64,000 nt of DNA. It comes from Lotus japonicus. Taxonomy: Eukaryota; Streptophyta; Magnoliopsida; Fabales; Fabaceae. This document shows, piece by piece, positions 23,130-36,034 of this stretch; positions within the stretch are counted from its first letter, which is position 1; the number at the start of each line of letters is the position of its first letter. Under the pieces are notes generated by a model. It was not told where the DNA came from. It made no database searches and saw only the letters and a list, made by a program, of their open reading frames with translations. Location of the stretch: NCBI RefSeq assembly GCF_012489685.1, contig NC_080041.1, positions 24,665,780 to 24,729,779 on the forward strand. The letters are read 5' to 3'. Made by a program: the position numbers and the translations under genes.

Positions 23130-23450
23130 CACTACCAGAAAATATCATTTTACAGTAAAAATTAGCATCATCTCAATGCTGACATTAACTTTCATTCATT
23201 AGCGTCGGCTTAACCGATGCAAATCATAAAACAAAGTCACTTAACAATAACTCGATACGTTAAAAAAAACAATAACTCGATGCTAGTTAGGGTCTGTTTT
23301 CCAACAATTAGTGCAGTTACAACAAACGTTAAGACCAACGACCAACTAGAAGCGGATTTAGATTGACGCTACATTCACCGACCAACTTAGAGTCGGTTAA
23401 GACCAATATTAAAGTGAACTGGGATTGATCTATCTAATAGCCCACATTTT
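23130..23450 (+). mobile_element. CACTA-like terminus and subterminal region
   Basis: Starts CACTACCAGAAAAT and is followed by repeated GACCAACTTAGAGTCGG / GACCAACTAGAAGCGG-like units, as in CACTA subterminal regions. The partner end was not seen. Confidence 0.4.
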
Positions 23451-23454
23451 AGCG

Positions 23455-24236
23455 TCGACTGCTATTGGTTGCTTTGCCTATCTATTCTTTACTGGCCGGC
23501 TTGGAGACATCAAAGGAAGACTGTCATTTCTATTCGGGTATGATCATAGCTTCATTCATTTGTTGAACCTTGGGGATAACAATTATAGCATTGAGGTCAA
23601 TCACCACACTACCTCTATCATATGACATTACATGACGCGAGAGTGCATGGTCAACACACACTACCTAAAGCGCCTACATTACTACCTTAAATCATAGAAG
23701 AGCGGATTGTCCCCTATGAAATAGGGGTATAGAGACCCGATCGGTGTCTCTCCAAAGGAGCTCCCCCTAATGATGCTACTTCTGCTTATCGCAACAAAAG
23801 AAGCAAGCAATAGCTCTATCGTCCTTGCTTCTTAAGGGCTTGCTTTACGTGTTAGTTAAATGTATAGTCAAGGCCTTACTCCATATTCCCTAGGCAGGAA
23901 TGGTGGCCTTGAAAGTTAGGTCCCAACCCTTACCCGCGCTCCCTAGCTGCTCTTTCATCGTTCCTGCCCCACAACCGTGGGTCACTCACTTGTCTAACAG
24001 TTAACTTAGAAAGTAGTTGCTCGTGCATTCGAGTGTAGCTCTTTTCTCAAGAAAGGAAAGGAAGGCAACTCCTTCTGTGGTTGGTAACTCATTATTGTTC
24101 CTTCTCCTCACCTGAGGATCAGTCACTTACTTCATTTTCCCTCCGGGGATTTTCCCTACGGGTCTATTACAGTCCCTTCATGAACAAGAACCACATCCTA
24201 CACTCCTTCCCCTCCCCTGAGAGTAAGGAGGCATGA
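23455..24236. other. Candidate organelle-derived (NUMT-like) segment
   Basis: A block with markedly higher GC and a different word composition from its AT-rich flanks. It includes AAGAAGCAAGCAATAGC, its partial inverted echo CCTTGCTTCTTAAGGGC, and short GC-rich runs typical of plant mitochondrial spacers. No mitochondrial gene was recognised. It is bounded by TAGCGTCGA and, inverted, TCGACGCTA. Identification as mitochondrial is an impression, not a match. Confidence 0.3.
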
Positions 24237-25391
24237 TCGACGCTAATGTTCGAAGATTTCTTCGCCCCACTGATTATATAAGCTCATTCACTCCCTAACT
24301 CCTTGAAACCCTCACCCTTCTGCCTCATCCGCCCCTTCCCTGCTCTGCCACCAAATTTGTCGCCCCTTCCATCCCTGCGACAGTGCTACGCCACCTCTGC
24401 TTTCCTCATGCTTCCTCCTTAAACCACCAGTTTACTCTCTTCGCCACCCTCACCCCTTCTCCATCTCCCGTGCCCTTCACCTTGCGACAATGCCAAGTTC
24501 ACTATCTCTACCACTCTCACCCCTCTCCCTTTGCCACCCTCCTTCCCCCTCCGCAACCAGCTTCGTCGTGACACCATATCTACCTCTGCCACAGTTTCTG
24601 ATGTCACCCTCATTACAAATTTTCATCACCCACTACTGTTGTTGTCGCTGCCATAGCCTCCGCTGCTACCGTCACCTCTATTGTAGTCTCATCACTACCA
24701 TATCCTTTTACGGCGTCGCTACCGCTTCCACAACCTCTACTGCCGTCTCGCCGTTGTCATTGCCTCCGCCGTATTCTTTAATATGGCACATAGCTACTAT
24801 ATGATCACCAATTCAGATTTGCCGTACTTAATATGTGGCCCATGCATCAATAACATCCATACAATATACTTTAGAGCACAAAAATTAGAGCACGCCTAAT
24901 CTAACCATCGCTCTCATAAAATTTCTCCTGCAGATTGCAATATATTTGGATATGTATATGTATATATGGGCCCTGTGGAATGGTCTCATCTCAACAATGA
25001 ACATTATTAAAATTTGGCCGTCCCCATGGAATGATTTTCAGCTCAATCCTGTAATAGCCGGCCAAGTAATAGTGAATCTTTCTTAACTTTCATCTTAGCA
25101 GCAACTATCTAACATTACAACATTACTTTTAGAAACCTTCCCTCGTGTTACAATTGGTGAACTCTCACAGATGCCACAACATGATGCCCGTAATTTACTG
25201 CACCTAAACTCCAAATATCTTCGGGTCCGTTAATTGTTATTGTTGATAAGTGCAACTTTTTTATTATTAAAAAATCGTCTGAAACTCTCTAAGAAATGGT
25301 GTATTTATAACTTCTGGAGACAAAGCATGTCTTCATATAAGAACACAAACCTGCAGGTACACTTGACACCACGTACGGTTCAAGTGCAATC

Positions 25392-28123
25392 ATGGCTGAT
25401 TCATTATCAGTTAATGTGGAATCTATAGCTAATCTTGAATTGCGTGCTAAACAACCACTTAGAACTACCCATGAGGCTGAACACTCTGGAACAGAATCAC
25501 TCATTTCCAGCATCCAAAAGGTAATGTATACATGAACATAGTCAACATGTACTATAACTATCATTATAGCAATGTTCTCCAAGACCAAGCTCTTATTATC
25601 AATTAATATCTTATTTGATTGTGTAGGCTATGGCTGAGTTATTTGGTACATACATTCTTATATTTGCTGGGTGTGGTGCTGCTCTTGTAAAAGAGAGTCT
25701 GCCACTCACAATAATAGGCATAGCAACCGTTTCAGGACTAGCTTTGACGGTGGCTACTTATTCATTTGGTCATATCTCAGGTGGCCATTTCAATCCTGCA
25801 GTTACAATTGCCTTGGCTGCATCCCGGAAATTTCAATTGAAATTGGTAAGCCACGCTTTCTAACCAAGGACAGTTACCTGAATTCTAAGATGGTATTAAA
25901 GTCTATTCTTACTAGTTTATTGGGTCACTCAAAATGAGTCACCTGCAATGTCTAATTGAGCAAACTTCAGGCTCTAAATATCTAGTTGTGCCTGTGAAGG
26001 AGGTGTGTTAAATTAACCTAATGTGCCTAGAGACAATGACAAAGAGAAGGGGGACATACCTGCTACATGGCATTTCCAAGTTTTTCAATTTTGTTTTCTT
26101 AGATGTCATACAGTGAACTTTAGAAGCCATTGTAGACCTATCATATTCTTTAACTTTGGGCTTCATTTGATCTTGGCGCTTTTCGTCTCAAATTTCCGAC
26201 TCCCTACTGAGACCATTTACAATGGTTACTTACTCTCAACACCACTTTTTCTCTTCCCAACATTCCACATCATCTTCTCTCTCCAATTCAACACTCATTC
26301 AATTTTTACCCACTCCAATGGTTTTTCATTCAACACCCTACCCCACCACTTTTTATTTCATATTTTTATTCCAAGCCATTTTCTCTCTCCTCCAGCGACC
26401 AACCAAAACGTGCCACGCGTTCCCACCATCATCTGCTGCCACTTTCTCTCTCTCCTGCTGCCACTTTCTCTCTCCTCCCTTTTCAGATTCAACTCCGTTG
26501 AACTCTCTCAACAAACCTCAACACATCTCTCCTCCACCTCATCTTCAACAAACCTTAACAAACCACTACACACCCTCAACAAAATTCAACCCCCCTCTCA
26601 ACACCCCCATTGTATTTGGTCTAACTAGAGGCAGAGCCAAAATAGTTTTTAGATCAACTCTCATCCCTAATTAGTTGTGGCAGCATAGTTAGGTTTAACC
26701 TGATTTCTAAATTATGAATATTGCAGAAGATCACAGATAAATGCAGCTGATGTCATTTCCAAGTTTTTCAATTTTATTTTCTTACATGTCATTTTTATTT
26801 ATATGAACTTTAGAAACCTTTGTAGACATGTCATATTCTTTGATTTTGGGCTCCATTTGATCTTGGCGCTCTTGGAGAACATTGCTAGAGGAGTAGAGGT
26901 AGAGCCAAAATAGTTTTAGAGCAACTCTCATCCCTAAGGTTTAACCTGATTTCTAGTAATAATGTTCTATTGTGACTCAATGATTTTTCAGTTGATTTTT
27001 TTAATGCCCATCTGTTGTAATGTTTCCTAGGTGCCTACATATGTGTTGTGTCAGTTGATGGGTGCCATACTGGCCACTGTGACACTCAAAGTGCTGTATC
27101 ATGACAAGGTGGACATTGGAGTGACAGTGACTCAATACTTAAGCTCAACTTCTGATCTTGAAGCATTGGTTTGGGAATTCATAATCACTTCCATACTCAT
27201 GTTCACTATTTGCGGTGCTGCAACTGATCACAGAGGGGTAGGGTACCTGTTTGTTATAATTCCCCGACGATTATTTTAACAGTAGCTTTTTGTAGTCTTT
27301 CTATTTCTCTCTGCTCCTGAACCACAATATTACATATCAAGTTAAAAATTGATCCCTTTTTATGTATATTTATTCATTTATGGCTAAAGAAGCAAAACTG
27401 GGTAGGTACTTTGTTATATTTTGTTTGACAAAGGAACTAATTGAGTACCCTCATTGATTGAACCAGAGCAAAGATCTCACTGGGGTTGCAATTGGCATTG
27501 CAGTTATGATTAGCGCCATCATTGCCGGGTAACATCTTATCACCATTCTTGTTAGTTCAATTAATCTATTGTTTTAGGAATTTTTTGTCATCTCAGTGTT
27601 TGTTTGGATACTCGTTAAAAAGTATGGCAACGGAAAGGAAAAATAACATATCCCACGACACTTAATGTATATTTCAAGGTGCTTGCAAGTGAATCCAAGG
27701 TGTACTAACATTAACAACACTCATTTTTTTTCTAATAAATTCATCTACATTGGTAGAAATTTATGTGAACCTTACATTTAATTTGATGAATCTCACTCCT
27801 AATTTGATAGAACCTACATGAATTTCTATTAGAAAATGTATGTGGAAAGACAATATTAAAAAGAGTGTTGCTAGTTTTTCTAGTGTTGTTCTCAACTCAA
27901 GCCTCATCTTTTGTGCAGGCCTATTACTGGAGCTTCCATGAATCCTGCAAGGAGCTTAGCGCCTGCTATTGTATCTGGTGATTACAAAAACATTTGGGTT
28001 TATATCGTGGGCCCTACTCTAGGAGCAGTCTGTGCAAGTGTTCTTTACACCTTTCTAAGAGTAGCCAAACCAGTGAAACCTGAGCCATTTCATATGTGCA
28101 GTCATAATCCTTTAACTTTGTGA
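25392..28123 (+). CDS. NIP-type aquaporin (nodulin-26-like intrinsic protein)
   Basis: Five exons: 25392-25520, 25627-25845, 27031-27237, 27467-27528, 27919-28123; all GT-AG and in phase, giving 273 residues. NIPs are six-helix membrane channels for water, glycerol or small uncharged solutes. Helix 1 follows a ~43-residue cytosolic N-terminus (AELFGTYILIFAGCGAAL). The two NPA boxes are GHISGGHFNPAV (Asn99) and GASMNPARSLAP (Asn214). Exon layout and length fit NIPs. Aligned by hand to soybean nodulin-26 and rice Lsi1, the aromatic/arginine filter is Ser79, Ala202, Ala211, Arg217, not the NIP I Trp/Val/Ala/Arg set. The C-terminus is short and lacks the usual serine-rich tail. Intron 2 carries repeats and a MITE. 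Possibly functional, with altered selectivity; substrate not inferable. Confidence 0.88.
26070..26955. repeat. Duplicated segments in NIP intron 2
   Basis: 26070-26180 and 26757-26870 are diverged direct copies (shared CATTTCCAAGTTTTTCAATT and CATTTGATCTTGGCGCT). A second pair, about 26625-26720 and 26895-26955, shares GAGCCAAAATAGTTTT and AGGTTTAACCTGATTTCTA. The first copy is interrupted by the MITE at 26210-26622. Confidence 0.7.
26210..26622. mobile_element. MITE in NIP intron 2
   Basis: Ends AGACCATTTACAATGG and CCATTGTATTTGGTCT are inverted repeats matching at 14 of 16 positions. The interior is C/T-rich and non-coding, so the two long plus-strand open frames across it are compositional. 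It sits inside one copy of a duplicated segment, showing it arrived separately from that duplication. Confidence 0.6.
27711..27880. mobile_element. Possible small MITE in NIP intron 4
   Basis: The left part AACAACACTCATTTTT and the right part, read inverted, AGCAACACTCTTTTTAA form inexact terminal repeats around ~160 bp that also folds back internally. Limits are approximate. Confidence 0.4.
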
Positions 28124-30203
28124 TCCATAGTCTACCAAATTAAAAAATAAATCTGAACCATCAAGCTCTCTTTGAGGATTTGTAATCTGTAACTGGCCTA
28201 AAAGCAATTTGTGATTGGACCAGCTCTTGTAAAAGCTCAAGGACTAGTTTTGGAAACATGCTGCTTTAGCAGTTGTCCCGGAAGTGGTGTTCAATCCTTG
28301 CGTTTCAAATATTAATGTTAAATAGGAGGTGAGGATTATGTTATATTAGTTATTAGCTAGGAATTGTCCACATTCAATAACCTTCTGTTCATTGTTGCTT
28401 GCTATATTAGGATTATGTATCTTCCACGAGAGGTAATTTTGTTCACCCCTAGAATATTTACATTTTGGTGAAGCTAGTTTTCTCGGCGGTTGTTTTTTCC
28501 GCCCATATCCCTGTTGCTTATTGTATAAATACACATTGTGTACCTCTTTACTGAATCTTTGAATAGCATAAAACTTGGTTAAATTTTTCTTTTGAGTCAT
28601 TTTTTCCTCCCTCCCTAATTCACTCATCTTAAAATTTGGGTTAGATCTAACTCTACCTCAAAACGAGCTTGGGGGTGAGGGTTGCACTAACCTTTATCAA
28701 GACTTATTTGGCTATATCTCAATATATAACAAAATATTGTGCTCTTTAAATCTCAACTGATGTTTTTTCATGGCTGTGTGATAGCTTACTTCACTAATTT
28801 AAAGTGACTCTCTCACTTTAAAAGAGCTAAATCCATTAAGATGAGTGCACTTTATAATGGTCAACAGAGTTGCATAGGATTACACTTGCAAGGGTGCATT
28901 TGGATACATAGCTATCACATAAATATTCACAAGATTATTTGAGGAACATATTGAAATAAGCTCAAAAAGTATACATGTTTTTAGAAGCATGTATTTATAA
29001 GCTAATACGAGAAGCTTATAAAATCAGCTTAAAAGAGAATATATAGGTAGGTCATAAGTTATTTTCATAAGCTTAACCACTTCAAACGCATGCTTAAGTT
29101 ATCAGATAAACTTATAAGCTTTTTCAGATGCATCCTAAATGTAAATAAAGCAGGATGATTAAAAGAAATATATCCTGCCTTAAATAATAAGCACAAACCT
29201 GAGTTTATCAGTAGACCAACGATCCAATAGTTTCTTTCTCTCCCTCACTACACAAAATACACTATACAATAGGCCTACACATTTTGTACAAGAAAGGCAA
29301 AAGTGTTTGCAGATGACACTATCCGAATGAACTGATATTTTTCATGCACATTGGAGGTCAGCAGTTAATCATTTGTCAACATCAGTACAAGGAGTAGAGA
29401 ATGAAAACATGCATGTCTATTGCAGGTTCTCCATCCCATTTTGCCAACAGAAGTGGTGAGGTTGAATTTGCTCCTGCTTCTCGTTGGCATGTTTCAGATG
29501 TGAATTACCTGTAATTGAAATATCGATTGTAATAGGGTAATAATAAGATACAATGAAGAAGATCATGACAATAGATAAGAAACAACATCATCCACAACTT
29601 CTGCATTTCATTTGATGATTTTCCTGATAAAGTAAAAATGCGGAAATACTTGAGTACACTCCTCACATGAAGAGACCTAGGAAATGTGTTTGGATCAGCG
29701 CTACCAAAATTGATTTTGGATAAATCTAATTTTGGTAAAATTAAGTTAAAGTGAGTTGAAAGTGGATTTATTTATGTTTGGATACGTTTAGAGAAAAGTG
29801 ATTACTATAGGGTAATGTTGTGAAATTCAGTTATGAAATCTCACAATTAATTATATGCACTGGAGAAGCTACTCTCTCTAGCTTCTCAGCAAAGTTGAAT
29901 TTAGGACTAATATCAATTCTCTAAATGATTGCAAAACATCTATATAACTACCTAATAGTGATTCTCTGGCCAATGAGAATTGTTTCTACGGCTCGGAAAC
30001 GTGGAATCAAACACACACTGAATAAGCCAAAAAGAAGGAAAGGAAATAAGGCTAAGAAAACTGAACAGAAACATGTTAACCACACTATGTTTCAAAAATT
30101 CTCACATGGTTAAAGAATAGAACCTTGTAATGAAATTGTTTTGCAGGAAGTATAGAGTACTTATTTGTTAATGTAATTATTCTTTTAAGTGCTTTGAGGA
30201 ATC
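28124..30203. other. Intergenic between NIP and CRY1 3' ends
   Basis: Convergent gene ends. It contains one MITE-like foldback (28891-29136) and, near 29695-29790, a GTGTTTGGATC-type repeat edge common in dicot MITEs. Nothing coding recognised. Confidence 0.6.
28891..29136. mobile_element. Foldback MITE
   Basis: Ends AGGGTGCATTTGGA and, inverted, AGGATGCATCTGAA. The interior is rich in AAGCTTATAA/TTATAAGCTT words that pair across the element. About 246 bp, no coding content. Confidence 0.55.
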
Positions 30204-33200
30204 TCACCCAGTTTGAGGTAGCCTAGTCCAATTCATCATTTGGTGAGACTGAGGATGCCTCTGCAAGTAGGATGAACTAGCTCCTATACCATTTTCATCA
30301 TCTACAAATTGCTCTGAGAAACTAGAAGCTGGGGGAGACCACACCGGGACAACACCCCCATCTCTTTCTCTCCTAGTACTACTTGAAGATTCTGCGGTAG
30401 AATCTTCGGCCGCATTTCTCAGCCACACTGTGTTATTGTGCTGTAGTTGAGTGTTGTTTCTATTTATAGTCTGCAACACTCCTTGGTTCACTGCCTCTCT
30501 TGCATTTTGCTGTGTGTTTACATTCATTGGCACTTCAGCTCTGTTGTCTTGTGCTGAGTTTCGAAGATCTGAAGCAATTTCTTCCTCTTCCACTCTCACA
30601 TGGGAAGAAGTGATGCTTGGCACCATCTGATCCTGGTAGCGTCGAGTACCATGAGGGGGATTGTTCCTAACAGGTTCATGTCTTTCCTCCTCCATTATCA
30701 TGTCTTGAGGAAAAGCAATAGGGGCTGATTCAGAGGAGTCTCCAAGCCCTTCCTCGGTTCCGTTTTCCATTGCAGCTCTTGAAGCTGCTTCTTGTTGCCA
30801 CATTTGTAACAGTGCTTCCTGCAATCTTGCTTTTGCTGCATCTATTCCAACAATTGGAAGAGGGTAGTTTGACCCAAGTTCAATTCCGGCGGCTTGCAAT
30901 ACAGACTCTGGTGCATTCCATGGATGATGTATCCATTCAGTTGGTAGTCTTGAAAGTTCAGGTAGCCAGCGTCGTACATATTCGCCATTTGGATCACATT
31001 TGTACCCCTCAAACTAGAAAATCAAATAACTGCAATCAGTAAATCTATCACTAGAAATTTATCATGAAGCATTCAGATACCCGATATAGCATATAACTCA
31101 AAATGTCATCATCGAAGTTCATTACCACAGTTTCAAAAACAACCCAGTTGCCTTAGAATTTAAGGAGCTAAGACTTCAATCAAAGATAATAAATTAAAAC
31201 TGTAAAAGAATAACTGAAGATAGTTATAATTGATCATATAACAGGTAATGAGAATGACTATTGCAAATTCTCAACAGAGAAAGTTCACATAAGGCAAAAG
31301 AATTCAGTGTTGCCTTGTCCATCCTGAGAATATAACTTTCAAGCACAAGGAACTGAAATCTAGTTCCTACAGAATGGACAATGTTTGGTTTTATTCACTG
31401 ATTTTAAAACTAGTCTGACTTAAGTTCTCAATTTTAATAAAATGGTGGACCAAATCATAAAAAAGAACAGCAATACTAAGCACTATTGGGGTACCCCACT
31501 AGTCTGTTACATTTGTCCAACATACTTTACCTTTTTCATTTCTCTAAAAACCCATAGAAGTATCCATAACAGGATTATGCATATGGTTTACCTATTTCAG
31601 ATACAGAAATAAAGGAAGAGCATGTATACAGATGTTCAAACATCGGAATTGATTAGCAACTGCACCTGTGGATTATCTATTCGGTCAAGTTCACGGCCAT
31701 CAGGTATAGTGCCAGATATATATTGCCAACCAAGAGCATCACTCTCAAGATCCGCATCCAAAAGGGTATCCCAGAAATACTTCATTCCCCATCTCCAAGG
31801 AAGCTGCAGAACCTTCACAAAGAAACTAGAAACCACCACGCGTATCCGATCATGCAACCAACCAGTAGCCCACAACTCTCTCATTCCAGCATCCACCAAA
31901 GGGTAACCTGTTCTGCCTTGTCTCCAAGCCTTGAAATAGCCTTCATTCACTACCCAAGGGAAAAACTTAAGGTGTCCTAGAAGAGGCCTTTCATGACTAT
32001 AAGGGTGGTTGAAACTGATGTACCTTGAATACTCTCTAAGGCCAATAGACTTGAGAAACAAGTTCACACTTTCTTCACCAGCTATGTTTCCTTCGTTGGC
32101 CCAAAGGACTTGCTTAATTCGGACAAGATGGAAAACTTTCTTGACGCTCACCTCGCCAAAATGCAAATGCGGGGAGAGGAATGAGGTTGTGGCACTGTCA
32201 GCCTTCCTGCGATTCTTCGAGTACTCAATTAGGGGACCGTTTATAAATGCTGTCAAAGCCTTGTCTGCATTGCTCCACCCGGGTGACCATGCTCGAGCAA
32301 GAAGCGCATTGCTTGCTTTCTCTGATTCATCTTCAAACACCAATGTATCAGAAGGGCACCTTGATGCATCACCTGAAAGAAGACATGAAAGTGCAAATTA
32401 AAGTCGAGTACTGAAGTGGGCATGAAAACATGTACCCAGTACTGCAGTACACATAACATCTATAAAGTTTTTATAAGCAAAATACATTGGTCCTTAGAAG
32501 ACCTTTTTCATTAAGTTTTAATTCTTCAATTCAAAAGGTTGCCAAATTTTTTTCAACAATAAAGTATTACAATGGAGTATCCTGAACCTACAGTAAGATA
32601 TTGACGGCGATTATTATATATCGCATAACAGAATGAGATACTATGAGATAAAAATAAAATGCAATAGAAAAAATGACATGAGGAACAGTTACCTACTCTT
32701 AACAGTCAAAGCGAGTCCTTTCATTCCGAATTACAGAATCCTGAATGAATCAAATCCCCCCCCCCCCCAATACACTTGCACACAGTACACAAAAATACAG
32801 AAGATATGGATAATGTTAAAGTGAAATTAGTACGCAAGAAGTCAATAATATCTACATAACCAAACTTTCCGATAGCGAAAGTAAAATCACCCAGGCCCTT
32901 AGTGATGAGTTCTCCCTATTTTGGCTTTAAAAAATTTATTGCATGGCTCAAAATTTGGTGAATCAATTTTATTGGAAATTTTAGTGTTATGAACATTCTT
33001 GACATCTAGTGTACTAATTTCAAAAATACATTATTTATATCTTCGGTGTGGGTTGAAGATCCAGTCATTTCTTATGAAGGAATAAGTGATAATAAAATAA
33101 GCTACTCAAATTAGTTTTTGTGGGGTGAGATGTGAATGTGGTAGGTTCAAAGGTCGCATACAAGTTGAATATTTATTTCTGGTATTTTGTTTAATCTTTG

Positions 33201-34675
33201 GACACCCACATGGGATGCCTAATAGTTAATTAGGCAGAATGATGTACAAATTTTTAAATGCATTTAAATGTTAAAATCAGCACCATTCTGTTAAAAAAAT
33301 ACATTACTTTTGCACCTTTTTGGTCTTTTACATAGCAACCTTATAACCAGCTAAAGCATATATGTTCCTTTCCCAATCGAGTAACTTGTCAGAATATCGA
33401 ATCCAAACTAGAACTACAAAAAGTCAGTGACTTATGCAACTGGCAAAGAATCATTATCTATTATCATCCATAAAGTTAAAAGAAAACATAAGGCTAAGGA
33501 AAGAAGAGAAGAAAAGCAGACCTGGAATAATCCTTTTAGGTGGAAGAAGAGGTGCTTGTGGGTCATAAGGCATGGTAAGGCATCTTTCCCAAAAAGCATC
33601 AAAAGTTGTGAATGGTTGGCCATTAGCATCATTCACATCCCATGGCTCATACAATAAATCTGAATTGAAGGAACGTACGGTGATGCCTTGAGCAGTCAGA
33701 ACCTCCTTTGCTCTGTGATCCCTAACTAGTGACAATGGATCTGTGTAACACAGAAAATTAATTGCAAGCAAACATTTAAAGATATCATCATGAAGAAGCA
33801 GCAGAGACCAACTTCACTACTAATTTCAGATTATGAGATAAGAAAATCCTATGAGATTATTAGAGATGACAAATTAAATGATAAAGCAGTGCATGTTTGG
33901 AAAACACCAATATCAATTCTAGGCAGAAGCTTATGTAACTTGAATGAATTTGGATCATCTGCTGACATGCAGCCTTTGTAGCAGCAAAATGACTGACCAA
34001 GTGGTTTGAAAGTTTTGACCAATTTAACATTTTATTAATCAATATGAACCATTTGATATAAAAATCATGACCAAGAATTTTGCAGCAGAGAGCTGCTGAG
34101 AATATGGCTTCAGAAGATCCATGTTGAACTTGAATTGGTAAAAGTAAAATCATTATCCTACAACCCATAATGATGTTGTTCATTGATCAGCAATGAAAAC
34201 TACCAAAACCCTTGGTATCAAATTTGAAGACATCAAAGGATAATTGCATAAAACAAAAGAAAGTACTAAGTTGAAGCAACAAGCACTAGAGCCAAAGATA
34301 TACATGTGAAGTAAAAGACATTTTCAGATAGGAGAAGAGGAACATGAACTTACCATATAAATGGTTGAAAAAGATTTGAGTGGCTCCAGTGGACTTAACA
34401 ACCTCCAACAAAGAAGAAACACTATCAGTTGATCTCTTAGTTATAAGAGGGGTGCCAAGGCTTCTCAAAGAAGAATCAAGGGTAGCCAAACTGTTCTTGA
34501 GCCACCACCTTGAGACCCTTCCAGGGTAGTACTGACCCTCTTCTTCAGGTGCCCAGATGAAAACAGCAACCACAGCTCCTGCTCTGACTCCTGCTGCAAG
34601 TGCTGGATTATCCTCAACCCTCAGATCCCTCCTGAACCAAACTATGCTGCATGCTCCTCCACCTGACATCTCCAC
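30204..34675 (-). CDS. CRY1: Cryptochrome 1 blue-light receptor
   Basis: Four exons in transcription order: 34675-34354, 33740-33522, 32372-31666, 31013-30204; phases agree and give 685 residues (Arabidopsis CRY1 has 681). CRY1 is a flavoprotein photoreceptor controlling de-etiolation by blocking COP1/SPA. Exon 1 gives the photolyase-like domain start (SIVWFRRDLRVEDNPALAA), which binds the antenna cofactor. Exon 3 carries the FAD domain (SPHLHFGEVSV, WLHDRIRVVVSSF, DADLESDALGWQY). Exon 4 completes it and adds the CRY C-terminal extension with the DAS motifs: DQMVP at 544-548 (contains the COP1-binding VP), the acidic EEEEIASD stretch, and STAES at 621-625. The protein ends RLPQTG, close to the Arabidopsis end. 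No breaks seen. Identity is very clear; whether this is a CRY1a or CRY1b copy is not decidable here. Confidence 0.96.
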
Positions 34676-35623
34676 AAATGTTCACATGCAACCTCTCTGT
34701 TAATAACCATCTACCAGATCTCTTTTGTTCCTTTATTTGAGTGACGAAGCCACAGAAAACCAAGAAATGCTGATTATATGAGTTTTCTCTCTCTCTTTCT
34801 CACCCCTTTTAGCTTCTTTGCTTTCTTGGGTTATGTTTACTGTGGGAGATTTTTAGCCATAAGGAGGTAAAAGCACAATTTGATACTTGGGTTGACAACT
34901 TGTAAGTTTTGGGACTTATCTTTCAAGAATAATAATAGTTCTTTCCCACTCTAATTTTTAATTTGGCTTAGTGAGACCCATGAAGAAAAATTGATAAATA
35001 AGTGATATAACCTGTAATATAATATGATAGAAGTCGTACAATGATAATAAAAAAATAATTAAAAAGTTAGAATTTTCCATGTTAAGTTCAGCATGGATTT
35101 GAAAAGCAGAATTTTGACATGTAAACTATAATATGAATCTATATTAAGTTCAACAGTAAACCAACATAATATATTATTCAATTATTTTTCTCCCAGATTT
35201 CAGCCTTTCTTTTGGGGTAGATTTCTTTTCCAGAAAATCCGTATTTTTGGTATTTTCACCCAAGTTGTGCCACTAGAGAGAAGATACAGGGTCCAAGGAG
35301 AGAGAGATTGAGAGATAAAACAAGTGCAAGACGATTGGTTAATTGAAATTGATAGAGGAACAGCAGCCACTACTTTTTAAAATGTCATGTAGATTTTCGT
35401 TTTTTTCTATTATCCTATGCAACAAGAAAACAAATCATGTCCACGTCTCTAGTTTCTTCTAATTTTATTTTTCTCTATGCAAATGACATGATTGGAGAAT
35501 CCAAAATTGATGGATGCAGAAACAGAAACTATGAAATAATAATAATATTTTTCTTAATTTTATAGCATACCAACATTTTCCAACTCAAACCCACATGGGT
35601 ATCCAAAACATTATCATTCCGTG

Positions 35624-36034
35624 CAGGGCCCTGGGCCTGTGCAAGCAGGCCCACAGCCCAGGGCCTCCAAAAATAAGGGGCCCAAAAAAAATTCATTAAA
35701 CGTTTATAACAAAAAAAACGCTAAAACATTAAAGTAAGAAATGTTAGCCCTGTTGGCAACATTAAGGCTAGTTAAGACCTTTTCAACCTGGAAGCCCAGG
35801 TTCAAATCCAACTTGCTACATTTTGTATGATGTTTTTAAAATTTTCTATTTTAAATATTTAGTGACGGAAACTTTTATCACAAAAATAGCGACGAATTAT
35901 CAACTGCTGAATTTCTTAAATAAATAAGTATAACATATTTTTGAAGTTGTTGATGCTATTTACAATTTAAATAGATATTAGGGGTCCATTTTTATTATTT
36001 GCTCAGGGCCTCCAAAATGTCGGGACCGGCCCTG
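35624..36034. mobile_element. Non-autonomous hAT element, 411 bp
   Basis: Starts CAGGGCCCTGGG and ends GGACCGGCCCTG (inverted CAGGGCC termini). It is flanked by an 8-bp target duplication differing at one base: ATTCCGTG (35616-35623) and ATTCCGCG (36035-36042). The interior is non-coding. The 8-bp TSD and CAGGG ends assign it to the hAT superfamily. Confidence 0.8.

Larger units (their letters stand above)
21381..25391. other. Intergenic, repeat remnants
   Basis: No host gene recognised. Contains an RNase H relic (21960-22408), a hairpin (22642-22688), a CACTA-like end (23130 onward), a possible organelle-derived segment (about 23455-24236) and a pyrimidine-rich low-complexity tract (about 24290-24790). 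Open frames in the last tract are composition-driven. Confidence 0.6.

Noticed and set aside
24383..24804. Open frames on both strands upstream of the NIP gene
   Set aside because: The tract is C/T-rich low complexity; the peptides are compositional (Pro, Ser, Leu runs) with no domain.
26023..26674. 200- and 150-codon plus-strand open frames in NIP intron 2
   Set aside because: They cover a MITE and duplicated intron DNA, and the two frames overlap with the same biased composition.
27238..27279. Reading through the NIP exon 3 donor to the stop at 27279
   Set aside because: It would drop helices 5-6 and the second NPA box; the GT donor at 27238 joins in phase to exons carrying them.
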